Source: Methanomassiliicoccaceae archaeon UBA113
Lineage (GTDB): Archaea > Thermoplasmatota > Thermoplasmata > Methanomassiliicoccales > Methanomethylophilaceae
DNA length: 13,973 nt
Direction: 5' to 3'
Assembly (NCBI GenBank): GCA_002506175.1
Contig: DAXB01000049.1
Location: 1 to 13,973 of the forward strand
Part shown: piece after piece, positions 1-5,403 of the stretch
Layout: each line of letters starts with the position of its first letter
Numbering within the stretch: the first letter of the stretch is position 1
The notes under the pieces: generated by a model
The model's input: only the letters and a program-made list of their open reading frames with translations
What the model was told of the DNA's origin: nothing
The model's database searches: none
Made by a program: the position numbers and the translations under genes

Positions 1-30
1 GGGTCAAATTTTAAGGTAATAATGGATGAG

Positions 31-103
31 TAGCCTCGCCAAGATTCGAACTTGGGTCGCAGGATCCAGAGTCCCGCATGATTGACCACTACACTACGAG
101 GCT
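31..103 (-). tRNA. trnQ: tRNA-Gln, anticodon CUG
   Basis: On the minus strand the segment folds as a complete 73-nt tRNA. The acceptor stem is AGCCTCG pairing with CGAGGCT, with discriminator A. The T arm is CCAAG-TTCGAAT-CTTGG. The anticodon arm is CGGGA-CTCTGGA-TCCTG, placing U33 before anticodon CTG (plus positions 67-69), which reads CAG for glutamine. The first pair is A1-U72, typical of archaeal tRNA-Gln; archaea usually charge it as Glu-tRNA-Gln and amidate it with GatDE. CCA is not encoded. No intron is visible in the anticodon loop. The gene is the last feature on the minus strand at this edge, directly downstream of two small regulator genes. Confidence 0.95.
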
Positions 104-122
104 ATCGAATCCCCCGATTCTC

Positions 123-440
123 TCACTGTTTATAATTATTGTGGAACGCTTCGCTCAGGAGAAGCTCCGCTTCTTCAATAAGTGCGCCTATGTCGTTCCC
201 TTCTTCCGTCAATTCCCAACTGATCCTGTTGTTTTCGGATTCTCCTCTGCACAGGATGACGAGGCCCATATCGCGCAATCTGTCTATTTCGTCACGTACG
301 TAGCTGTAGTTCGTATTAACCTACTTTATGTCGCCCGCGCTCACGGTTCCGCACCTGCGCATCAAAAGGATGATGCCGACCGTGTTCCGGTTCATCAGGA
401 ATTTACCAGACAGTTCGGCCATGTCAACCCCATGGTCCAT
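123..440 (-). CDS. Winged-helix DNA-binding protein with in-frame UAG (pyrrolysine candidate, or pseudogene)
   Basis: Reading through a single TAG (plus positions 321-323, codon 40) gives a continuous 105-residue protein ending in TGA. The sequence before the TAG ends TVSAGDIK and the part after it begins VNTNYSYVRDEIDRLRDMG, followed by a basic wing and ELTEEGNDIG. Together these make one helix-turn-helix plus wing, similar in layout to the neighbouring gene at 448-762, with DIK-UAG-VNTNYSYV aligning to DIRHIITNPKTR. The UAG falls between helix 2 and the recognition helix. If UAG stops translation, only a 39-residue stub without a recognition helix is made. In a Methanomassiliicoccales-like genome UAG can encode pyrrolysine, and no other gene here ends in TAG. 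The alternative is a pseudogene with one nonsense mutation, but no frameshift is seen. The start could also be the ATG at 422 (codon 7). It lies 7 nt after the upstream gene and is probably co-transcribed with it. Confidence 0.62.
129..141 (-). promoter_or_regulatory. TATA box of tRNA-Gln, inside the end of the upstream gene
   Basis: The minus strand reads AATAATTATAAA, an AT-rich TATA-like element about 26-38 nt upstream of the mature tRNA 5' end at 103, the usual archaeal spacing. It lies inside the last codons (Asn-Asn-Tyr-Lys) of the winged-helix gene whose stop codon is at 123-125. The tRNA therefore seems to have its own promoter embedded in the preceding gene. Confidence 0.55.
321..323 (-). 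other. In-frame UAG codon, possible pyrrolysine site
   Basis: The minus-strand codon TAG is codon 40 of the gene at 123-440. Both flanks stay in one frame and encode the two halves of a single winged-helix fold. It is the only amber codon that interrupts a recognisable coding region in the window. Sequence alone cannot tell decoding as pyrrolysine from a nonsense mutation. Confidence 0.55.
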
Positions 441-447
441 GATTCAT

Positions 448-762
448 TCAGACGTCCCCGGATGATAGCGAATCCACCTGCACCGAACCTCTTTTGGCTA
501 TTTCTTCAACCGTCCGTATATGTGCAACCGCTTCCTTCCCCAGGTCGCTGATGGTGTAATGGATGGTCCTTGTTCTCTTGTCATCCCTGGTATCGGTTAG
601 GAAACCTATGTCCACCAGATGGTACAGCAGTTCCACCCTGGTCTTCGGATTTGTGATGATGTGCCTGATGTCGCTGCTAATGAAGCTTTTGTGTTCTTCG
701 GCGAATATCAGCAGAGATACGACGTGACCAGTCTCTAAGAAGTAAACAGACCTGTTAGCCAT
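448..762 (-). CDS. Small winged-helix transcriptional regulator
   Basis: This is a 104-residue protein. Residues 12-90 look like a winged helix-turn-helix: helix-rich VVSLLIFAEEHKSFISSDI, a recognition-helix region TRVELLYHLVDIGFLTDTR, a basic wing DDKRTRTIHYTIS, then DLGKEAVAHIRTVEEIAKR. The general pattern resembles MarR/PadR-type or ArsR-type archaeal regulators, but I cannot name a family. There is no obvious ligand or metal site. The ATG at 760-762 is chosen because an AT-rich element lies about 30 nt upstream, giving a near-leaderless transcript. The next gene, a paralogue with an in-frame UAG, begins 7 nt after its TGA. The two may form hetero- or homodimers. A 16-bp palindrome upstream is a plausible operator. 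Confidence 0.8.
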   Translation of the reverse strand: MANRSVYFLETGHVVSLLIFAEEHKSFISSDIRHIITNPKTRVELLYHLVDIGFLTDTRDDKRTRTIHYTISDLGKEAVAHIRTVEEIAKRGSVQVDSLSSGDV

Positions 763-787
763 CCGTCGTAAAGCAATGGATGTCCGC

Positions 788-800
788 TTTTATTAGATTT
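788..800 (-). promoter_or_regulatory. Putative TATA element for the tandem regulator genes
   Basis: The minus strand reads AAATCTAATAAAA, an AT-rich element centred about 32 nt upstream of the ATG at 762. The spacing fits an archaeal TATA box with a leader of only a few nucleotides. The match to the TTTATATA consensus is weak. Confidence 0.4.
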
Positions 801-818
801 GGAACGAATTGATACGTT

Positions 819-834
819 GTTACAAATTTGTAAC
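819..834. promoter_or_regulatory. 16-bp perfect palindrome, candidate operator
   Basis: GTTACAAATTTGTAAC is a perfect inverted repeat without spacer. It lies 57-72 nt upstream of the first winged-helix gene, behind its putative TATA element and beyond the adk terminator. It has the form of a binding site for a dimeric regulator, and autoregulation by one of the two adjacent winged-helix proteins is the simplest reading. It is not followed by a T run, so it is unlikely to be a terminator. Confidence 0.5.
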
Positions 835-869
835 TCGGTTTTAGCATCTGGTCGTCGGACCGGATGATG

Positions 870-890
870 AAAAAAGGGGCCGAAGCCCCT
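870..890 (-). terminator. Hairpin terminator of adk
   Basis: On the minus strand, 11 nt after the adk stop codon, AGGGGC-TTCG-GCCCCT forms a 6-bp GC-rich stem with a UUCG tetraloop, followed by a run of six T. This is a textbook intrinsic-type hairpin with a U tract. Confidence 0.85.
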
Positions 891-901
891 AAGTAGGGTT
901 T

Positions 902-1528
902 TCACTCGATTGCTTTCTTGACTTTCTCGAAGATGGAATCGATGTCTCCGACACCTTCGATGGTGACAAGCGTTCCCTTCTTCTGATAGTATTCGATGAG
1001 AGGCATGGTGTTCTTGCGGTAGACCTCGAGCCTGTTCCTGACTGTGGCCTCCTTGTCGTCGTCCCTCTGGTAGAGCTCTGCTCCGCATTTGTCGCAGATT
1101 CCGTCCTTTGCGGGTTTCTTGGTGACAAGGTGGTAGACCGCGTTGCAGTTGGGGCATGAGCGCCTCTGTGTGAGCCTCTGGATGAGTTCCTCGTCCTTGA
1201 CATCGAAGTTGAGTGCGAGGTCGACGTCCATCTGCTGTGCGAGCGCGTCAGCCTGCTCGACTGTCCTGGGGAATCCGTCGAGGAGGATTCCGCCGTTGAT
1301 CGTCGAGATCTTCTCCTTCATGAGGTTGATGATGAGGTCGTTGGGCACGAGTGCTCCGGAGTCCATGTACTCCTTTGCCTTCTTTCCGAGCTCGGTTCCG
1401 TTCCTGACCGCTTCGCGGAGCATGTCACCGGTGGACAGCCTGACGTATCCGTACTCATCTGTGAGTTTCTCGCCCTGAGTTCCTTTTCCTGCTCCCGGGG
1501 GTCCGAGGAGAACGATCGTTGTCTTCAT
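902..1528 (-). CDS. adk: Adenylate kinase with zinc-binding LID domain
   Basis: This 208-residue cytoplasmic enzyme catalyses ATP + AMP = 2 ADP and balances adenylate pools. The P-loop GPPGAGKG is at residues 9-16, followed by the AMP-binding segment LSTGDMLRE at 31-39 and GFPRT at 85-89. The long LID carries a zinc-finger arrangement with Cys125, Cys128, Cys145 and Cys148, and RDDDKEATVRNRL follows at about 155-167. Length and motifs match the bacterial-type long-form Adk rather than the short archaeal AdkA. The frame is open further upstream to 1600, but homology begins at MKTTIVLLG and a TATA box is about 26 nt upstream of this ATG, so I take 1528 as the start, probably leaderless. It is monocistronic with its own terminator and diverges from the FAD oxidase gene. 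Confidence 0.96.
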   Translation of the reverse strand: MKTTIVLLGPPGAGKGTQGEKLTDEYGYVRLSTGDMLREAVRNGTELGKKAKEYMDSGALVPNDLIINLMKEKISTINGGILLDGFPRTVEQADALAQQMDVDLALNFDVKDEELIQRLTQRRSCPNCNAVYHLVTKKPAKDGICDKCGAELYQRDDDKEATVRNRLEVYRKNTMPLIEYYQKKGTLVTIEGVGDIDSIFEKVKKAIE

Positions 1529-1547
1529 GGTCAGCGAGAAGCCTTCC

Positions 1548-1559
1548 ATATATAATAAT
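1548..1559 (-). promoter_or_regulatory. TATA box of adk
   Basis: The minus strand reads ATTATTATATAT, centred about 25 nt upstream of the adk ATG at 1528. This supports that start and a leaderless transcript. Confidence 0.65.
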
Positions 1560-1654
1560 GGGGATGTGCGGAGCTGTGAATCGTACATCGGAATCACCAA
1601 TGACGGGGATACGCATCGTTAGTGAATCTTAACAGGGTTGACGATTCTCCATTA

Positions 1655-1663
1655 TTTTTATAT
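1655..1663 (+). promoter_or_regulatory. TATA box of the FAD-linked oxidase gene
   Basis: TTTTTATAT is centred about 19 nt before the TTG at 1678 and 31 nt before an in-frame GTG at 1690. The expected transcription start, about 1683-1686, falls between the two candidate start codons. Confidence 0.55.
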
Positions 1664-1677
1664 CTAAGGCTAGACAA

Positions 1678-3129
1678 TTGAGCAAGCAGGTGTTCACGTT
1701 GGAACAGAAGGTAATAGACGCAATCGAGGCAGTTGTCGGAAAGGAAGGATACTCTTTGGAGCCCGCAGTCCTTTACACATATGGATTCGATGCGTCGATC
1801 TTCCACAACACTCCGGACATTGTGGTTCAGCCAAGGTCCACGGAGCAGGTATCGGAGATCATGAAGATTGCGACCAAGTACAAGATCCCAGTCGTTCCCA
1901 GGGGATCCGGAACCGGATTGTGCGGATCGGCCGTCCCAATCAAGGGAGGGATAGTTCTTGCCATGCAGAGGATGAACAAGGTCCTCAATGTCAGTGTCGG
2001 AGACCTGTGGGTCGATGTGGAGGCAGGATGCATCTACAACGATCTCAACGCGGAACTCGCGAAGTACGGATTCTTCTTCCCCCCGTCCCCCGGATCGGCA
2101 GAGGCCTGCCAGATCGGTGGAATGGTCGCTACCAACGCTTCGGGAATGCGTGCTGTGAAGTACGGTGCAACCAGGGATTTCGTCCTCGGGCTCACGTTCG
2201 TCAAGGCTGACGGAGAGATCGTCCGCTGCGGAACCAGGACCATCAAGGACGCATCAGGATACCAGTTGGCCCGTCTCATGTGCGGTTCCGAGGGAACGCT
2301 CGGAGTCATCACCGAGGTCACGCTCAAGCTCACCACCAAGCCCAAGAAGTCCGCATCATGTCTGTGTTGCTTCGAGAACGCTCAGCAGGCAGGACAGTGC
2401 ATCTCCAACATCATCGCCAAGCCATTGATCCCGGCATCATGTGAGCTCATGGACAGCGTCTCGATCAACGCGGTCAACAAGGCCCGTGGAAACCCCCTGC
2501 CGGACTGTGGTGCTCTCATCATCGTCGAGTGCGACGGAGAGACCGACGAAGTAATAGACAGGGACATCGCCATCGTGGCGGAGGTCGCCAAGGAGATCGG
2601 AGCTGTATCGGTAACCCCCACAAAGGACAAGGACCTCATCGCCAAGTGGACCGATGCAAGGAAGTCCGTCATGACCTCCTTGTCGGCTCTGAAACCCGGG
2701 TGCTCGTCAGTCTCACTGGCAGACGACATGGGAGTTCCCGTATCTCAGGTCCCCCAGGCAGTCAAGGCGTTCCAGGAGATCGCCGCGAAGTACAATGTGA
2801 CCATAGCTACATACGGACACGCATCCGACGGAAACCTCCACACCAAGATGGTCATCGATCCGACTGACAAGGATGAGTGGGAGAGAGGAATCAAAGCTGT
2901 CGATGAGATCTTCGACGTCTGTATCGAGCTCGGAGGAACCGTCACCGGAGAGCACGGGGTCGGAATATCCAAGGCTCCCAACTATCAGAAGGAGAGGGCA
3001 TCCGAGCTATCCAGCATCAGGGCAATCAAGAAGGCCTTCGACCCGGACAATATCCTCAACCCCGGTAAGTGCGACCAGTGGGAAGGAACGATCCTTAGGA
3101 ACCTGAGGTATCCCTGCAAGGATCTCTGA
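1678..3129 (+). CDS. glcD: FAD-linked oxidase, GlcD / D-lactate dehydrogenase family
   Basis: This protein of up to 483 residues is a flavoprotein of the FAD-binding 4 / FAD-oxidase C family (GlcD, D-lactate and 2-hydroxyacid dehydrogenases). The FAD pyrophosphate loop is PRGSGTGLCGSAVP at residues 74-87. NASGMRAVKYGATRD (153-167) and SGYQLARLMCGSEGTLG (193-209) complete the FAD domain. The C-terminal domain carries HASDGNLH (381-388) and GEHGVG (424-429), the family's metal and substrate region, and ends near FDPDNILNPGKC. It probably oxidises a 2-hydroxy acid such as D-lactate; the electron acceptor is unknown. In some archaea GlcD-like proteins pair with HdrD-like iron-sulfur proteins, but none is adjacent here. 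The start is uncertain: TTG at 1678 is the most upstream option and GTG at 1690 is an alternative. No GlcE/GlcF partner is present. Confidence 0.92.
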   Translation: MSKQVFTLEQKVIDAIEAVVGKEGYSLEPAVLYTYGFDASIFHNTPDIVVQPRSTEQVSEIMKIATKYKIPVVPRGSGTGLCGSAVPIKGGIVLAMQRMNKVLNVSVGDLWVDVEAGCIYNDLNAELAKYGFFFPPSPGSAEACQIGGMVATNASGMRAVKYGATRDFVLGLTFVKADGEIVRCGTRTIKDASGYQLARLMCGSEGTLGVITEVTLKLTTKPKKSASCLCCFENAQQAGQCISNIIAKPLIPASCELMDSVSINAVNKARGNPLPDCGALIIVECDGETDEVIDRDIAIVAEVAKEIGAVSVTPTKDKDLIAKWTDARKSVMTSLSALKPGCSSVSLADDMGVPVSQVPQAVKAFQEIAAKYNVTIATYGHASDGNLHTKMVIDPTDKDEWERGIKAVDEIFDVCIELGGTVTGEHGVGISKAPNYQKERASELSSIRAIKKAFDPDNILNPGKCDQWEGTILRNLRYPCKDL

Positions 3130-3152
3130 GCACTTCACATCAAACATCAGCT

Positions 3153-3176
3153 GAGGGGGTTTCCCCTCTCATTTCT
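3153..3176 (+). terminator. Putative terminator after the FAD oxidase gene
   Basis: GAGGGG-GTTT-CCCCTC forms a 6-bp stem with a 4-nt loop, 23 nt after the stop codon. It is followed by a T-rich but interrupted stretch leading into TTAGTTTTTAA. Confidence 0.6.
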
Positions 3177-3221
3177 TAGTTTTTAACTGATTGGTGTTAG
3201 GTATCTTTTGTATGTTATTCT

Positions 3222-3302
3222 GGAAAATATTATACTAACTATAAGGAAAACCTTATACTAACTATAAGGAAAACCTTTTATTTATACCAGGAAAACGTTA
3301 TA
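3222..3302 (+). repeat. Four phased iterons upstream of the AAA/DUF4143 gene
   Basis: The core GGAAAA-NN-TTATA recurs at 3222, 3245, 3268 (TTTTA variant) and 3290, with spacings of 23, 23 and 22 bp, about two helical turns. Positions 3230-3252 and 3253-3275 are two perfect adjacent 23-bp copies. Within the array, TATAAGG-AAAA-CCTTATA at 3240-3257 is a perfect 7-bp dyad. The last copy lies between the TATA box and the ATG at 3309, where a bound protein would block transcription. It looks like a cooperative operator array; the binding protein is unknown. Confidence 0.75.
3278..3287 (+). promoter_or_regulatory. TATA box of the AAA/DUF4143 gene
   Basis: TTATTTATAC is centred about 26 nt upstream of the ATG at 3309, predicting a leaderless transcript. 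It sits between the third and fourth iterons. Confidence 0.6.
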
Positions 3303-3308
3303 GTCATT

Positions 3309-4583
3309 ATGACTCTGATCCGTGAAGGATATCGTGCCAGACTGGTGGACGAGAAGATTGGGAGATATCTTGAAGCATTCGGGGCTGTTAGCATCGAAGG
3401 CCCGAAATGGTGTGGAAAAACATGGACTGGAGAGAATCACGCCTGCAGCGAGATAAGAATCGATGGGATGACAGGCCCTTTGAAGAATAAGGACATAGTT
3501 TCCAATGACCTCTCGAAGGCTCTTGAGGGTTGTGTGCCACATCTAATCGACGAATGGCAGGAGGTTCCAGCGATATGGGATTGTGTTCGTTCTTCAGTGG
3601 ACGAAGACGGATCAAAGGGAAGATTCATCTTAACCGGTTCATCCGTTCCACGCAGAGACGAGTACTCCCATAGCGGAGCCGGACGCATTGCGAAGGTCCC
3701 GATGAGGACTATGTCCTTGTTCGAGACTGGCGATTCATCCGGAGAGATATCTTTGAAAGAGTTGTTCAACAGGTGCGATTTGAATATTGATTGCGGGGAA
3801 CGGTCTTTGTCAGATCTCATCGGCTTGACCATCCGTGGAGGCTGGCCAGGAAACATTGGCACACCACGCAGAGATTCGGGACTTGTCGCAAGCGAGTACA
3901 TTAGATACATCGTGGAGGATGCCTGCAGGATGGATGGTGTCAGGAGGCAGCAGGAAAAGATGCTGATGCTCTTGAAATCCCTGTCTCGCAATGAGAGCAC
4001 AATGGTATCGGACAAGAAGATTATGGACGATATGAAGAGATTCGATGACGAGAACATCTCGGCGGTGACATACAGCGATTATGTTGACTGTCTCTACAGG
4101 GTGCATCTGTTGGCTGATACCCCTTGTTTCAGGCCAAACGTCAGATCGGACATGAGGATAGGAAAGAAACCCAAGCGTCATCTTACCGACGTCTCCTTGG
4201 CGGTATCGGCATTGGGTCTGACCGAAGAGATGCTCATGAACGATTTGAATACATTCGGGTTCATGTTCGAATCGCTTTGCGAACATGATTTGGACATTTA
4301 CGCGGACCGTCTGGGCGGGAAGCTTTTCCATTATCGTGACGGCAGGGACAGGGAGATAGATGCGGTCATCGAACTTGGAGACAAGCGCTGGGGGGCATTC
4401 GAGATCAAGGTCGGCACGGGGCAGATCGAATCCGCTGCCGATAATCTGATCAAGATAAGCAGGATCATGGAAGCCGAAGGTACGGCCCCCTCGGTATTGT
4501 GTGTGATATGCGGCATGACCAGGTACGCGTACAGAAGGCCCGACGGTGTTTATGTGGTTCCGATAACGGCGTTGGCCCCGTGA
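3309..4583 (+). CDS. AAA_14 / DUF4143 ATPase
   Basis: This 424-residue protein has an N-terminal P-loop ATPase domain: Walker A GPKWCGKT at 31-38, Walker B HLIDEWQ at 78-84, sensor-like ILTGSS at 107-112, and GAGRI with a possible arginine finger at Arg126. The C-terminal half fits DUF4143 and contains REIDAVIE then FEIK, with Asp351, Glu365 and Lys367 spaced like a PD-(D/E)XK nuclease core. Such ATPases are common in archaea and anaerobic bacteria, often in many copies and variably present. Their role is not established; links to defence or toxin-like systems are only suggested. There is no partner gene beside it. The start is supported by the TATA box, and the upstream iterons imply tight control. 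It ends convergently with the M50 protease gene and shares its terminator. Confidence 0.88.
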   Translation: MTLIREGYRARLVDEKIGRYLEAFGAVSIEGPKWCGKTWTGENHACSEIRIDGMTGPLKNKDIVSNDLSKALEGCVPHLIDEWQEVPAIWDCVRSSVDEDGSKGRFILTGSSVPRRDEYSHSGAGRIAKVPMRTMSLFETGDSSGEISLKELFNRCDLNIDCGERSLSDLIGLTIRGGWPGNIGTPRRDSGLVASEYIRYIVEDACRMDGVRRQQEKMLMLLKSLSRNESTMVSDKKIMDDMKRFDDENISAVTYSDYVDCLYRVHLLADTPCFRPNVRSDMRIGKKPKRHLTDVSLAVSALGLTEEMLMNDLNTFGFMFESLCEHDLDIYADRLGGKLFHYRDGRDREIDAVIELGDKRWGAFEIKVGTGQIESAADNLIKISRIMEAEGTAPSVLCVICGMTRYAYRRPDGVYVVPITALAP

Positions 4584-4601
4584 TTCAGAAGCGGGATCCC
4601 G

Positions 4602-4642
4602 GCCCTATCGGAATTCAAAGCGGATTGTTTTTCCGACAGGGC
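4602..4642. terminator. Two-way terminator between convergent genes
   Basis: GCCCTATCGGA (4602-4612) pairs with TCCGACAGGGC (4632-4642), an 11-bp stem with one mismatch. On the minus-strand transcript the mismatch becomes a G-U pair. The 19-nt loop includes a T run. It fills most of the gap between the AAA/DUF4143 gene and the M50 gene, which converge here. Confidence 0.6.
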
Positions 4643-4656
4643 GGGTGTTGCTATGT

Positions 4657-5349
4657 TCAGGTTATGTACAGATCAGGCATCCACATCCTGGTGTACAGGA
4701 GCAGGACGATCGAAACCGCGAATGTGGCTATCCAGACGACCATGTTCCATTTCATGATCTTCGCTCCGTCGAGCGGTCCGATAGGGAGCAGGTTGAAGAA
4801 CGCCAGGAACACGTTGAGGCTTGCCAGCATGTTGAAGAACAGCACCCATCCCGAGTGGTTGAATGCGAAACAGCACGCAATTGCGATTATCGCGAGCCCA
4901 ATGTTCACAGCCGGTCCGGCGATGCTGACGAGTCCGTTCCTCTTGGCATCCATGTTGCCCGAGATCATCACCGCACCCGGTGCGGCGAAAAGGAATCCCA
5001 AGCATGATGTAGCCAGAGTTATCACCAGTCCCGTAACGGAAAGTCTGAACTCCGACCACATGCCGAACTTCTGGGCAGTGAACTTGTGGCCGTACTCGTG
5101 GAGCAGGAAGCTCAGGACCACCAGGATCAGAGCCATCGAGAACAGGACGACGTATCCCGTGTTTCCATCGAATCCAAGGTAATTCAGATACCTCAGTATC
5201 CCCTTGCTGCCGCTTCTTGCGTACAGAATAAAGAACGCGACGGAGAGCACCAGGATTGCAATCGCAGTTTCCCTGACCTCTTTCTTGCTGAACTTAGGTT
5301 TCTTGAAACCCGGGTTCACTATGACATATCCATCGTCATCCATGACCAT
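4657..5349 (-). CDS. M50 (site-2-protease family) membrane metalloprotease
   Basis: This 230-residue integral membrane protein is probably an intramembrane zinc protease. The catalytic motif LLHEYGHKF gives His84, Glu85 and His88, and the second conserved motif FFNLLPIGPLDG at about 184-195 supplies the third zinc ligand, Asp194. Hydrophobic segments lie near residues 27-43, 66-84, 104-128, 140-163, 167-187 and 202-220. No PDZ or CBS domain is attached, so it is a minimal form. The frame is open to 5427, but those first 26 residues would overlap the divergent promoter. The ATG at 5349 sits about 27 nt from the TATA box and is preferred; ATG 5343 is also possible. The substrate is unknown. It diverges from the PAPS-reductase-like fusion gene, with only 54 bp between starts. 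Confidence 0.9.
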   Translation of the reverse strand: MVMDDDGYVIVNPGFKKPKFSKKEVRETAIAILVLSVAFFILYARSGSKGILRYLNYLGFDGNTGYVVLFSMALILVVLSFLLHEYGHKFTAQKFGMWSEFRLSVTGLVITLATSCLGFLFAAPGAVMISGNMDAKRNGLVSIAGPAVNIGLAIIAIACCFAFNHSGWVLFFNMLASLNVFLAFFNLLPIGPLDGAKIMKWNMVVWIATFAVSIVLLLYTRMWMPDLYIT

Positions 5350-5370
5350 GATTCGATGATATCTGCTATG

Positions 5371-5380
5371 ATTAATAAAG
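5371..5380. promoter_or_regulatory. Single TATA box apparently shared by two divergent genes
   Basis: ATTAATAAAG (CTTTATTAAT on the other strand) is the only TATA-like element in the 54-bp gap between the divergent starts at 5349 and 5404. It lies midway, about 27 nt from each ATG. It could direct leaderless transcription in both directions. Confidence 0.55.
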
Positions 5381-5403
5381 AATGAGGAGATTGCTTCGTC
5401 AAG

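Noticed and set aside
78..551. Plus-strand open frame of 157 codons
   Set aside because: It starts inside the tRNA gene and runs antisense to the two winged-helix genes. Its protein shows no domain, whereas the minus strand gives coherent winged-helix proteins.
1529..1600. 24-codon N-terminal extension of adk
   Set aside because: It runs through the adk TATA box and adds sequence before the conserved MKTTIVLLG start.
1590..1627. Imperfect inverted repeat in the adk/glcD intergenic region
   Set aside because: The arms GAATCACCAA and TTAGTGAATC match at only 8 of 10 positions with an irregular loop; too weak to call an operator or structured RNA.
3222..3302. CRISPR array
   Set aside because: The repeats are directly adjacent, short and without variable spacers; they sit at a promoter and fit an operator array better.
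4499..5182. Plus-strand open frame of 227 codons over the M50 gene
   Set aside because: It is antisense to a gene with intact HExxH and NxxPxxPLDG motifs, overlaps the end of the ATPase gene, and has no recognisable features.
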